Shown one piece after another: positions 56,453-64,000 of a stretch of 64,000 bases of DNA. The position numbers and the translations under genes were made by a program. The stretch's first letter is position 1. Each line of letters starts with the position of its first letter. The DNA is from Fodinicurvata sediminis DSM 21159 (GTDB lineage: Bacteria > Pseudomonadota > Alphaproteobacteria > Kiloniellales > DSM-21159), in assembly GCF_000420625.1 (NCBI RefSeq), contig NZ_ATVH01000015.1, positions 372,001 through 436,000 on the forward strand. The letters run 5' to 3'. The notes below the pieces were generated by a model. That model had not been told where the DNA came from and made no database searches. It worked only from the letters and a program-made list of their open reading frames with translations.

Positions 56453-57904
56453 GTGAATATCGGACACGACATTCTTACCGCTCTGCCGGAAATCTTCCTG
56501 GCCTGCAGCGCCATTGCCCTGCTGATGCTGGGCGTCTTCCGTGGCGAGGGCTCTACGCGGCTGGTCATGACCCTCTCGGTCACGGCCATCATCGTGACGC
56601 TTGGCCTTCTGCTGATGGGGCCGACGCGCAATACCTCCGCCTTCAATGACCTCTTCGCCAACGACGGCTTCGGCGATTTCATGAAGATGCTGGTGCTCAT
56701 CGGCGCCGCATTGACCATGGTGATGGCACAGCGCTACATCGAACGCGAACAGATGGCGCGCTTCGAACTGCCGGTCCTGCTGCTGTTCTCCACGGTCGGC
56801 ATGCTGATGATGATTTCGGCCAACGACCTGATCGCCCTTTACATGGGCGTGGAGCTGCAGAGCCTGGCGCTCTATGTCGTGGCCGCAATTCGCCGCGATA
56901 CCCTGCGTTCCTCGGAAGCCGGCCTGAAGTATTTCGTCCTGGGCTCGCTGTCGTCCGGCATGCTGCTCTATGGCCTGTCGATGATCTATGGCTTCACGGG
57001 CACGACGAATTTCACGGCCCTGGCCGAGCTCTTCGCGAATGGCGGTGAGGTATCCCTGGGCCTGACGGTCGGGCTGGTTTTCCTGGCCGCCGGCCTGGCC
57101 TTCAAGATTTCCGCCGTGCCGTTCCACATGTGGACACCCGACGTTTACGAGGGCGCTCCCACCGCCATTACGGCCTTCTTTGCCGTTGCACCCAAGATCG
57201 CGGGACTGGCGCTGTTCGTGCGCGTGCTGATGGGGCCCTTTGGGGATCTGGTGGATCAGTGGCAGCAGATCATCGTCTTCATTGCCGTGGCTTCGATGAT
57301 TGTCGGTGCCCTGGCGGCCATCAGCCAGAAGAACATCAAGCGCCTGATGGCCTATAGCTCCATCGGTAACATGGGCTACGCCCTGGTCGGCCTGGCAGCC
57401 GGCACCCCGGAGGGCATTCGTGCGGTGGCCGTCTACATGGCGATCTACCTCTTCATGAACGTGGGAACCTTCGCCGTGATCCTCTGCATGCGGGTGAATG
57501 ATCGCATGGTCGAGCGCATCGACGACCTGAAGGGGCTCAGCCGCACCAATCCGCTGATCGCCTTGGCGCTTGCCATCTTCATGTTTTCCATGGCCGGCAT
57601 CCCGCCGCTGGCCGGTTTCTTCGGAAAACTTTACGTTTTCCTGGCGGCCGTGGAATCGGGCCTTTATATCCTGGCCGTGATCGGCGTCCTGACCAGCGTG
57701 ATCTCCGCATTCTATTACCTGCGCATCATCAAGGTCATGTACTTTGACGAGCCTTCAGAGGCCTTCGATCAGCCCATCGGACGCGAAATGGCCGTTGTGT
57801 TGACAGCGACAAGCGTGATTGTCCTGCTGTTCTTCGTGATGCCTTCGCCCATTCTCGAAAGCGCCGCCGCCGCGGCCGAGGCCTTCTTCCCGGCCGGACC
57901 ATGA
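56453..57904 (+). CDS. nuoN: NADH-quinone oxidoreductase subunit N
   Basis: Antiporter-like subunit, 483 residues with about 14 membrane segments. [37 protein letters not shown] and [14 protein letters not shown] match the family. Start is GTG at 56453. Overlaps birA by four bases, linking biotin ligase translation to the complex I operon. Confidence 0.97.
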   Translation: MNIGHDILTALPEIFLACSAIALLMLGVFRGEGSTRLVMTLSVTAIIVTLGLLLMGPTRNTSAFNDLFANDGFGDFMKMLVLIGAALTMVMAQRYIEREQMARFELPVLLLFSTVGMLMMISANDLIALYMGVELQSLALYVVAAIRRDTLRSSEAGLKYFVLGSLSSGMLLYGLSMIYGFTGTTNFTALAELFANGGEVSLGLTVGLVFLAAGLAFKISAVPFHMWTPDVYEGAPTAITAFFAVAPKIAGLALFVRVLMGPFGDLVDQWQQIIVFIAVASMIVGALAAISQKNIKRLMAYSSIGNMGYALVGLAAGTPEGIRAVAVYMAIYLFMNVGTFAVILCMRVNDRMVERIDDLKGLSRTNPLIALALAIFMFSMAGIPPLAGFFGKLYVFLAAVESGLYILAVIGVLTSVISAFYYLRIIKVMYFDEPSEAFDQPIGREMAVVLTATSVIVLLFFVMPSPILESAAAAAEAFFPAGP

Positions 57905-58671
57905 CGGACAGGGACGCGGAACGTCCGGTTCGCCTGCCACCAGCCTACAGGCTGGTCCAGCTTTCAGCGGTCGACTCCACCATGGACGAGGCCAGGCGAC
58001 TGGCCGAAGCAGGCGCCGAAGATGGAACCCTGGTTTGGGCAGAAGAGCAGTTGAAAGGCCGTGGCCGACAGGGCCGGGACTGGAACAGCCCCTCTGGAAA
58101 CCTCTATCTCTCGTTGGTCCTGCGTCCTGAATGCGAGCCTTCCGAGGCTGTCCAACTGGGCTTCGTGACAGCCTTGGCGATCGGTGATGCCATTGGCGCG
58201 GTCTCTCCGCCGGTCAACGTAACCTACAAGTGGCCGAACGACGTCCTGCTCAACAACGGCAAGGTTGCCGGTATCCTGCTGGAAACCCGCTCTCGTGCCG
58301 ATGGAGGGATCGACCACCTGATCCTGGGCTGTGGGATCAATCTGGCCAGTGCGCCGCTCGATACGCCCTATCGCGCAACCTGCCTGCACAACGAGGGCGC
58401 GGGACAGGTGGATGAGATCGAGATGTTGGAGGCCTTCGGGCGCCACATGCTGACCTGGACCAGCCGTTGGCTTGACAATGGCTTTGCTGCGGTGCGAAGT
58501 CGTTGGCTGCAGCATGCCGAACGCAAGGGCGAACGCATCGAGGTGCGCCTGCCGTCGGAGACGCTATCGGGCGTGTTCGAGGATATCGACTCGAATGGCT
58601 ATCTTCTTCTGATGCTTGATGATGGAACTCGGCGGCGTATTTCCAGTGGAGACGTCTTTCCTGCAGGATAA
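57901..58671 (+). CDS. birA: Biotin--[acetyl-CoA-carboxylase] ligase (monofunctional)
   Basis: Enzyme of 256 residues that attaches biotin to carboxylase subunits. Catalytic loop [19 protein letters not shown] (biotin/ATP) and [19 protein letters not shown] are intact, and a small C-terminal beta domain follows. No N-terminal helix-turn-helix is present, so it cannot act as the Bir repressor. The start overlaps nuoN. Confidence 0.95.
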   Translation: MTDRDAERPVRLPPAYRLVQLSAVDSTMDEARRLAEAGAEDGTLVWAEEQLKGRGRQGRDWNSPSGNLYLSLVLRPECEPSEAVQLGFVTALAIGDAIGAVSPPVNVTYKWPNDVLLNNGKVAGILLETRSRADGGIDHLILGCGINLASAPLDTPYRATCLHNEGAGQVDEIEMLEAFGRHMLTWTSRWLDNGFAAVRSRWLQHAERKGERIEVRLPSETLSGVFEDIDSNGYLLLMLDDGTRRRISSGDVFPAG

Positions 58672-58674
58672 GCC

Positions 58675-59454
58675 ATGCTACTGACCATAGATTCGGGAAA
58701 CACCAATGCCGTTTTCGCCCTGTTCGAGAGGGAACGCCTGGTGGCCCAGTGGCGCTGTTCGTCGAATGCACGCCGCACGGCTGACGAGTATGCGGTGTGG
58801 CTGACGCAGTTGATGGCGTTGAAGGGGATCAAGCCCGCTGATGTGGAAGGCTGCATCATTTCCAACGTGGTGCCGGCCGCCAGCCGTGAGTTGAATCGCC
58901 TGGTCTCCAACTATTTTGATTGCAGCGCCATTTCCGTGGAAGAAGCGGTTGCAGACTACAATATTCCCATAAGGATTTCGCGTCCGGAACAAGTGGGTGC
59001 GGACCGTCTGGCCAACGCCGTTTCAGCTCATGAAATCTATGGTGGTGCGCTGATTGTGGTGGACTTCGGAACGGCGACGACCTTTGACATGATCGATCCC
59101 GATGGTGGCTACAGCGGCGGGATCATTGCACCAGGAATCAATCTTTCCATGGATGCCCTCTACAATGCCGCGGCTCGACTGCCGCGCATTGCGGTGGAGA
59201 AGCCCGAGGCGGTGATCGGGGACGACACTGTTTCCGCCATGCAGTCCGGCGTGTTCTGGGGATACATCGGCCTGATCGAAGGGCTCGTCTCGCGTATTCA
59301 GCAGGAAAAGGACCAGGCGCATACGGTCATTGGAACCGGCGGCCTGGCCCCTCTGTTCCACGAGACCACCGATGCGATCCATCACGTTAATCACGACCTG
59401 ACGGTCATCGGTTTGAGAATGCTCTATCACACTTACAGGAAGGCGCGCGCGTGA
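58675..59454 (+). CDS. coaX: Type III pantothenate kinase
   Basis: First enzyme of coenzyme A synthesis, 259 residues. The ASKHA-fold phosphate loop DSGNTNAVFALF near the N terminus, PEQVGADRLANAVSA and VVDFGTATTFD are the type III signature (no feedback inhibition by CoA). Three-base gap to birA, four-base overlap with the RNase J gene. Confidence 0.95.
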   Translation: MLLTIDSGNTNAVFALFERERLVAQWRCSSNARRTADEYAVWLTQLMALKGIKPADVEGCIISNVVPAASRELNRLVSNYFDCSAISVEEAVADYNIPIRISRPEQVGADRLANAVSAHEIYGGALIVVDFGTATTFDMIDPDGGYSGGIIAPGINLSMDALYNAAARLPRIAVEKPEAVIGDDTVSAMQSGVFWGYIGLIEGLVSRIQQEKDQAHTVIGTGGLAPLFHETTDAIHHVNHDLTVIGLRMLYHTYRKARA

Positions 59455-61145
59455 CCAAGAAACGCAAGACTTCCCCGGGCATCCACACGCCGGGTGACGA
59501 CGAACTGCTGTTCCTGCCTCTGGGTGGCACGGGCGAGATCGGCATGAACATGAATCTCTATGGGCATGCCGGACAGTGGCTGATGATCGACCTGGGCGTG
59601 GCCTTTGGAGAGCATGACCTGCCGGGTATCGAAGTGGTCATGCCCGATCCGGATTTCATTGTCGAGCGTGCCAGCAGCCTGGCGGGCCTGGTGCTGACCC
59701 ATGCGCACGAGGACCATATTGGCGCGGTCAGCTATCTCTGGCCACGCTTGCGCTGCCCTGTCTATGCAACGCCCTTCACCGCGGCCCTGTTGCGCCGGAA
59801 GTTTGCCGACGACAAGGCGACGGACGTGCCGGAGATCATCGAGGTGCCGCTGTCGGGGCAGTTCCGGGTCGGCCCCTTTGACGTGGAGCTCGTCACCCTG
59901 ACCCACTCCATCCCCGAGCCCAATGCCGTGATCCTGCGCTCTGCCTGCGGCACCGTTCTGCACACGGGCGACTGGAAGCTGGATCCCGATCCACTGGTCG
60001 GAGACAACTACGACAAGCAACGCCTGATCGCCCTGGCTGACGAGAATGTGCAGGCCATGATCTGCGATTCCACGAATGCCATGGTCGAGGGGGATTCTGG
60101 TTCGGAACTGGATGTCCGCGCTGGGCTGGAGCGCGAGATTGCCGGTTTGAAGGGGCGGGTGGCTGTCGCCTGCTTCGCCAGCAACGTGGCCCGCCTTGAA
60201 ACGGTGATGCATGTGGCCGAAACCCATGGGCGCCGTGTGGCACTGGTCGGGCGCTCGATGCACCGGATCATTGCCTCGGCCCGCGAAGCCGGATATCTGC
60301 AGAACATGCCGGCCCTTATCGATGTGCGGGATATCGACTACCTGCCGCGCGAGGAGGTGCTGCTGCTCTGTACCGGCTCACAGGGAGAACCGCGCGCGGC
60401 GCTCTGGCGCATCGCCAACGGGGATCACCAGGACGTGGAATTGCAGGAAGGGGACAGCGTCGTCTTCTCGTCACGAGTCATTCCAGGCAATGAGAAGTCC
60501 ATTCTGGCGCTCTACAACCTGCTTTCGGACAGGGGCATCAACCTGATCACGGCCGATGTGAAGCGGGATATCCACGTCTCCGGCCATCCCTGTCGCGACG
60601 AACTTTCACAGATGTACCAGTGGGTGCGGCCCCGCGTGGCGGTCCCGGTTCATGGTGAGCCGCGCCATCTGGCGGCGCATGCCGCTCTGGCCCATGACTG
60701 CCAGGTGCCCGAAATCATCGATACACGGAATGGCGCCATGGTGCGCCTGGTCCCCGGACCTGCGGAAGTGATCGACCATGTCCATAGCGGCCGCCTGGTT
60801 CTGGATGGTTCTGTGCTGCGGGAATTGGAAAGTCCCGTGCTGCGCATGCGCAAGCGGATGGTCTTCAACGGCTCCGCAGTGCTGACGCTTGTGGTGGACG
60901 ATACGGGCGATCTGGCTGCCGATCCTGTTCTTTCGGCCAGCGGCCTGTTCGATATGGATAAGGAGCCGCAGATCGAAGACGATGTCCTGGATGCCGTGGA
61001 GGATGCGTTGCATCGTCTCAGTCGCCAGGATCGTGGTGACGACGATGCCGTTGGGGAAGCCGCGCGCGTGGCCGCGCGCCGGGCTTTGTCACGGATTCTC
61101 GGCAAGAAGCCGATCGTCGAGGTTCAGGTGATCCGCCTGGACTGA
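59451..61145 (+). CDS. rnj: Ribonuclease J
   Basis: Metallo-beta-lactamase/beta-CASP ribonuclease of 564 residues for RNA turnover and maturation. The zinc motif is H84, H86, D88, H89 (THAHEDHIGA); the C-terminal part has SGHPCRDEL and VHGEPRHLAAHAAL. Start is GTG at 59451. The tail after residue 500 is less conserved. Sits in the usual alphaproteobacterial neighbourhood behind coaX. Confidence 0.95.
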   Translation: MTKKRKTSPGIHTPGDDELLFLPLGGTGEIGMNMNLYGHAGQWLMIDLGVAFGEHDLPGIEVVMPDPDFIVERASSLAGLVLTHAHEDHIGAVSYLWPRLRCPVYATPFTAALLRRKFADDKATDVPEIIEVPLSGQFRVGPFDVELVTLTHSIPEPNAVILRSACGTVLHTGDWKLDPDPLVGDNYDKQRLIALADENVQAMICDSTNAMVEGDSGSELDVRAGLEREIAGLKGRVAVACFASNVARLETVMHVAETHGRRVALVGRSMHRIIASAREAGYLQNMPALIDVRDIDYLPREEVLLLCTGSQGEPRAALWRIANGDHQDVELQEGDSVVFSSRVIPGNEKSILALYNLLSDRGINLITADVKRDIHVSGHPCRDELSQMYQWVRPRVAVPVHGEPRHLAAHAALAHDCQVPEIIDTRNGAMVRLVPGPAEVIDHVHSGRLVLDGSVLRELESPVLRMRKRMVFNGSAVLTLVVDDTGDLAADPVLSASGLFDMDKEPQIEDDVLDAVEDALHRLSRQDRGDDDAVGEAARVAARRALSRILGKKPIVEVQVIRLD

Positions 61146-61204
61146 TCCGGTGGAATGCGTTTTCCTGACGGTACGGCAAGGGACGACAAGGAAGGACGAA
61201 CGGG

Positions 61205-61609
61205 ATGATCGGGCGATTGAACCATGTGGCCATTGCGGTGCCGGACCTGGACGCCGCTGCAGCCAGCTATCGCGACACCCTGGGGGCTCAGGTCTCGCAA
61301 CCGCTGGACCAACCCGATCATGGGGTGACGGTGGTTTTCGTCGAGTTGCCCAACACCAAGATCGAACTGCTGCATCCCTTGGGCGAGGAGTCGCCCATTG
61401 CCAATTTTCTGCAGAAATCACCTGCGGGTGGAATCCATCATATCTGCTACGAGGTGGATGATATCCTTGCCGCCCGCGACCGGCTGGTTTCGCAGGGCGC
61501 GCGTGTGCTGGGGGATGGCGAACCGAAGACCGGTGCGCATGGCAAGCCGGTTCTGTTCCTTCATCCCAAGGATTTCTTCGGAACCCTGATCGAGCTGGAG
61601 CAGGTCTGA
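61205..61609 (+). CDS. mce: Methylmalonyl-CoA epimerase
   Basis: VOC-fold enzyme of 134 residues that interconverts the two epimers of methylmalonyl-CoA in propionate metabolism. Metal-binding His is in LNHVAIAVPDL, with Glu in IHHICYEVDDI, and FLHPKDFFGTLIELEQ ends it. Confidence 0.92.
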   Translation: MIGRLNHVAIAVPDLDAAAASYRDTLGAQVSQPLDQPDHGVTVVFVELPNTKIELLHPLGEESPIANFLQKSPAGGIHHICYEVDDILAARDRLVSQGARVLGDGEPKTGAHGKPVLFLHPKDFFGTLIELEQV

Positions 61610-61673
61610 TATCCATGACTGTTATGCGGGCCCTTTGCGATCGCGACCCTGTCCAAGGCGTGGAAAACGGGCG

Positions 61674-61928
61674 ATGAACTGGTTTACCGGTTTGATGGTC
61701 TATATCGTGGTCTGGTGGCTGGTGCTCTTCACCGTGTTGCCCTGGGGTGTAAAACGCAGTGAGAACCCGGAACCCGGCCATGAAGCCGGTGCACCGGAAA
61801 ATCCCATGCTGGGTCGCAAGGCGATTGCAACGACGCTTATCAGCGCGGTCATCTGGTTGATCATCTATTTCGTGATCGAAGCCGATGTGATTTCCTTCCG
61901 CGACTTGGCGCCTGATATCTATTCTTGA
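61674..61928 (+). CDS. DUF1467 family small membrane protein
   Basis: An 84-residue protein with two membrane segments (about 5-25 and 58-78) and GVKRSENPEPGHEAGAPENP between them, typical of DUF1467, which often follows mce in Alphaproteobacteria. Function unknown. The start at MNWFTGL is preferred to a Met 13 codons upstream. Confidence 0.9.
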   Translation: MNWFTGLMVYIVVWWLVLFTVLPWGVKRSENPEPGHEAGAPENPMLGRKAIATTLISAVIWLIIYFVIEADVISFRDLAPDIYS

Positions 61929-61955
61929 GGCGATACGCCATCGGCTGGAAGACTC

Positions 61956-63086
61956 ATGCATCTCGAAGATCTCAAGACTCCAAACCTGTTGTTGAATGAG
62001 GCTGTCCTGCGCCGCAATTGCGAGCGTATGTCCCAGCGCATGAAGCAGGCGGACCTTACCCTGCGACCCCACATGAAAACCGCCAAGTCGAGCGATGTGG
62101 CGCGCCTAGCAACAGCAGGCCATAGCGGTGCAATCACGGTCTCGACACTGGACGAAGCAAGGTATTTCTCGCAGGCCGGCATCCACGACATTCTATATGC
62201 CGTCGGCATGATTCCCGCTCGTGCAGAGGAGGTGAGCGCACTGCAAGCCAAGGGCACAAGGGTGCTGATGGTAACCGACAGTATCGACGCGGTTACCGGC
62301 CTGGCTGAACAGGCACGGCGCCTTGGAGCGCACTTTCCGCTGCTGATCGAAATTGACAGCGGCGGTAAGCGTGCCGGTTTGCTGCCGGATGGGCCTGAGC
62401 TTCTGGACCTGGCCCGGGCGATCCATGCTGCCCCCGAACTTGAGCTGAAGGGGGTGATGACCCATGCCGGTCATTCCTATCAGGTCCAGGGGATCGCCCG
62501 ATTGCGGGCAGTGGCGGAGCAGGAACGTGCGGCGATTGTGCATGCAGCGGAAAGGCTACGTGATTCCGGCCTGCCCTGTGACATTGTCAGCGCAGGCTCC
62601 ACCCCCACGGCTGTTGCCGCCGAGAGGCTGGACGGGCTGACGGAGATGCGTCCGGGGGTCTATGTCTTCAATGATCTTGACCAGCTGGGCATCGGCAGCT
62701 GCCAGTGGGAGGACCTGGCCTTATCCGTCCTGTGCAGTGTGATCGGGCATAACCACCATACCGGAACCCTGTTGGTCGATGCCGGCGGGCTGGCGCTGTC
62801 CAAGGATGTCAGTGCACAGCACTTTCTGAAGGATGTCGGCTATGGCTGGGTGTCCGATCTGGAGGGGGAACTGCTCGAGGGCCTGTACGTCAAGTCTGTG
62901 CACCAGGAGCACGGACTTCTGTGTCAGGCTGCCGGGAATCTGGATTTCACGCGCTTTCCAATCGGCACGAAGCTGAGGATCTGGCCAAACCACGCCTGCA
63001 TGACTGCGGCGGCCTATCCGGGCTATGCGGTGCACCAGGCAGACGGAGCCGTGACCGGTCAGTGGCCGAGAACCAACGGCTGGTAG
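61956..63086 (+). CDS. D-threonine aldolase / DSD1-type PLP enzyme
   Basis: Fold-type III PLP enzyme of 376 residues: PLP lysine K41 in RPHMKTAKS, and the metal-binding His/Cys pair in WPNHACMTAAA at the C-terminal domain. These define the D-threonine aldolase / D-serine dehydratase-like (DSD1) family, which works on D-amino acids or 3-hydroxy-aspartate. Substrate cannot be assigned. Its 27-base gap to DUF1467 suggests read-through from the rnj operon, but metabolic linkage is not evident. Confidence 0.87.
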   Translation: MHLEDLKTPNLLLNEAVLRRNCERMSQRMKQADLTLRPHMKTAKSSDVARLATAGHSGAITVSTLDEARYFSQAGIHDILYAVGMIPARAEEVSALQAKGTRVLMVTDSIDAVTGLAEQARRLGAHFPLLIEIDSGGKRAGLLPDGPELLDLARAIHAAPELELKGVMTHAGHSYQVQGIARLRAVAEQERAAIVHAAERLRDSGLPCDIVSAGSTPTAVAAERLDGLTEMRPGVYVFNDLDQLGIGSCQWEDLALSVLCSVIGHNHHTGTLLVDAGGLALSKDVSAQHFLKDVGYGWVSDLEGELLEGLYVKSVHQEHGLLCQAAGNLDFTRFPIGTKLRIWPNHACMTAAAYPGYAVHQADGAVTGQWPRTNGW

Positions 63087-63227
63087 GGCGCCTGAACTCT
63101 GTCACTTTCCGGATACGGGATGCTTGGACTGGGCGGATCCTTGCGCCGCTGTTCGGATAGCCTCAAACCTGCCGCAGATAGACCGTGGAACAGGCCTCGA
63201 ACTGCGCGCTCATGGTCGAAGCGTGTG

Positions 63228-63264
63228 AGAAAAACAAAGGCAGGTTCGCTTTCGCGACCTGCCT
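63228..63264 (-). terminator. Intrinsic terminator, minus strand
   Basis: AGGCAGGT (63238-63245) and ACCTGCCT (63257-63264) form an 8-bp stem around an 11-base loop. On the minus strand the stem is followed by TTGTTTTTC (63237-63229), the T-run expected of a Rho-independent terminator. It lies about 240 bases beyond the purine permease stop, so it may end a separate small transcript. Confidence 0.7.
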
Positions 63265-63452
63265 GTAGGGATACGGGCTTTCAGCCTCTTAATCTTGTTC
63301 TCTTGCCCGTTTTCTTCTCGGGGAAAATCGGGCGGCGTTCCTCCGCAGACTTGGTATCCACGCACCCTTGCGTGAACGATCGTGAAAATAATGGAAAGAA
63401 ATCGCGGAGTCATCACAATTTTATGCTGCGCTGCGGTATAACGCGAATAAGA

Positions 63453-63486
63453 AAGAACGGCCGCGCGCAGCAAACGGGCCGTTCTT
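63453..63486 (-). terminator. Terminator of the purine permease gene
   Basis: AAGAACGGCC (63453-63462) and GGCCGTTCTT (63477-63486) make a perfect 10-bp stem with a 14-base loop, 16 bases beyond the permease stop. On the minus strand it runs into a T-rich tract (TTCTTATTC), so it should stop permease transcription; on the plus strand it ends in TTCTTCTTG and may work from that side too. Confidence 0.75.
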
Positions 63487-63502
63487 CTTGTGCTGGTCCT
63501 CC

Positions 63503-64000
63503 TTAGAGGAAGGCAAACTTGATCGCGAAGAGGATGGCGATCAGGTAAACCGCGACCGGGCACTGCGCCGGACGTCCGGAGAGCAGCTTGATGACTGCAT
63601 AGGAAATGAAGCCGATACCGATGCCGTCGGCGATGGAATAGGTGAACGGCATGGCGATGGCCGTGATGACCGCTGGCGTCGATTCCGTGACATCCGTCCA
63701 GTCCAGTTCGGCAAGGCCGCGGGCCATGATGCAGGCCACATAGAGCAGGGCCGGTGCCGTCGCGTAGGACGGGATGGTATAAGCCAGCGGCGAGATGAAG
63801 AGGCACAGCAGGAACAAGAGTGCCACCACGACGGCCGTCAGCCCGGTGCGCCCGCCTTGCTGGATACCTGCGGCGCTCTCGATGTAGCAGGTGGTGGTCG
63901 AGGTTCCGAGCAGGGAGCCTGCCACCGAGGCCGAGGAGTCCGACAGCAGGGCCTGACGCAGGCGCGGCAGACGACCGTTTTCATCCAGCAGGCCGCCGCG
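63503..64000 (-). CDS. NCS2 / AzgA-type purine permease, 3' part only
   Basis: Membrane transporter for hypoxanthine, guanine or adenine. The visible 165 residues are the C-terminal part and the frame is open to the window edge, so the 5' end lies beyond. LGTSTTTCYIESAAGIQQGGRTGLTA (in pieces) is the AzgA-specific TM8 region, and IADGIGIGFISYAVI lies near the end. The ATG/GTG-initiated shorter frame within the window is internal and not the true start. Confidence 0.92.
   Translation of the reverse strand, partial: RGGLLDENGRLPRLRQALLSDSSASVAGSLLGTSTTTCYIESAAGIQQGGRTGLTAVVVALLFLLCLFISPLAYTIPSYATAPALLYVACIMARGLAELDWTDVTESTPAVITAIAMPFTYSIADGIGIGFISYAVIKLLSGRPAQCPVAVYLIAILFAIKFAFL

Larger units (their letters stand above)
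63087..63502. other. 416-base gene-free region with two hairpins
   Basis: No supported gene between the aldolase-like gene and the purine permease. It holds two terminator-like hairpins (entered separately). Between them, 63265-63452 on the minus strand is bounded by both and could encode a small RNA, but no promoter or known RNA family is evident. A short in-frame minus-strand peptide exists there; its codon use gives no support for translation. Confidence 0.4.

Noticed and set aside
52471-57127. Long minus-strand frames (626 and 774 codons) across nuoK-nuoN
   Set aside because: Glu/His/Gln-rich shadows of the membrane subunit genes, without membrane segments or motifs.
63265-63452. A short minus-strand peptide in the gap before the purine permease
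   Set aside because: No ribosome site or domain; frames in this stretch are interrupted or extend over the permease as shadows.

Overview
The window reads as a chromosomal segment of a GC-rich alphaproteobacterium. The evidence is a 14-gene nuo operon followed by birA, coaX, an RNase J gene, a methylmalonyl-CoA epimerase gene and a DUF1467 gene (an order typical of this class), two TRAP transporter systems, a BioMNY biotin transporter, and a bacterial ceramide gene set like that of Caulobacter. A Rhodospirillales-type host is my guess from gene order and cannot be proven here. I see no insertion sequence, integrase, phage gene or CRISPR array.

Layout. 1-6.1 kb: the end of a TRAP transporter operon faces a sugar-acid operon (cupin, IlvD/EDD dehydratase, two short-chain dehydrogenases, FAH-family hydrolase) that could convert an aldonate to pyruvate plus a small acid. 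6.2-8.1 kb: bioMNY. 8.1-13.7 kb: LysR regulator, DUF1445 protein, a complete DctPQM TRAP transporter and a DUF2848 protein, one operon of unknown substrate. 13.7-15.8 kb: LysE exporter, then an ArsP-like permease with an ArsR regulator. 15.9-19.8 kb: a sigma-54 response regulator and a PAS/GGDEF/EAL protein. 19.9-20.7 kb: a TMEM165/GDT1 cation transporter behind a yybP-ykoY manganese riboswitch. 20.7-28.9 kb: mixed single genes (DUF2254, RluA-type pseudouridine synthase, lipoprotein, TPR protein, TetR regulator, second EAL protein, small secreted protein, DsbA/FrnE-like protein).

29.4-41.8 kb is the most interesting part: two convergent operons that together look like a pathway for making, phosphorylating/decorating and exporting sphingolipid. 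The plus-strand operon has acyl-ACP synthetase, ceramide reductase-like SDR, a dedicated ACP and serine palmitoyltransferase. The minus-strand operon has a fatty acid hydroxylase, bacterial ceramide synthase, a MobA-like nucleotidyltransferase, a metallophosphatase, LptF and LptG permeases, a DAG/ceramide kinase-like enzyme and an unusual polymerase-beta-fold protein. LptF/LptG inside this operon suggests a dedicated sphingolipid export route. A divergent LpxL-type acyltransferase sits at its edge.

43.1-58 kb: tRNA-Asp(GUC), then nuoA to nuoN (complex I) in canonical order. 57.9-63.1 kb: birA, coaX, rnj, mce, DUF1467 gene and a D-threonine aldolase-like PLP enzyme. 63.1-64 kb: a gene-free stretch with two terminator hairpins and the 3' part of an AzgA-type purine permease that runs off the window.
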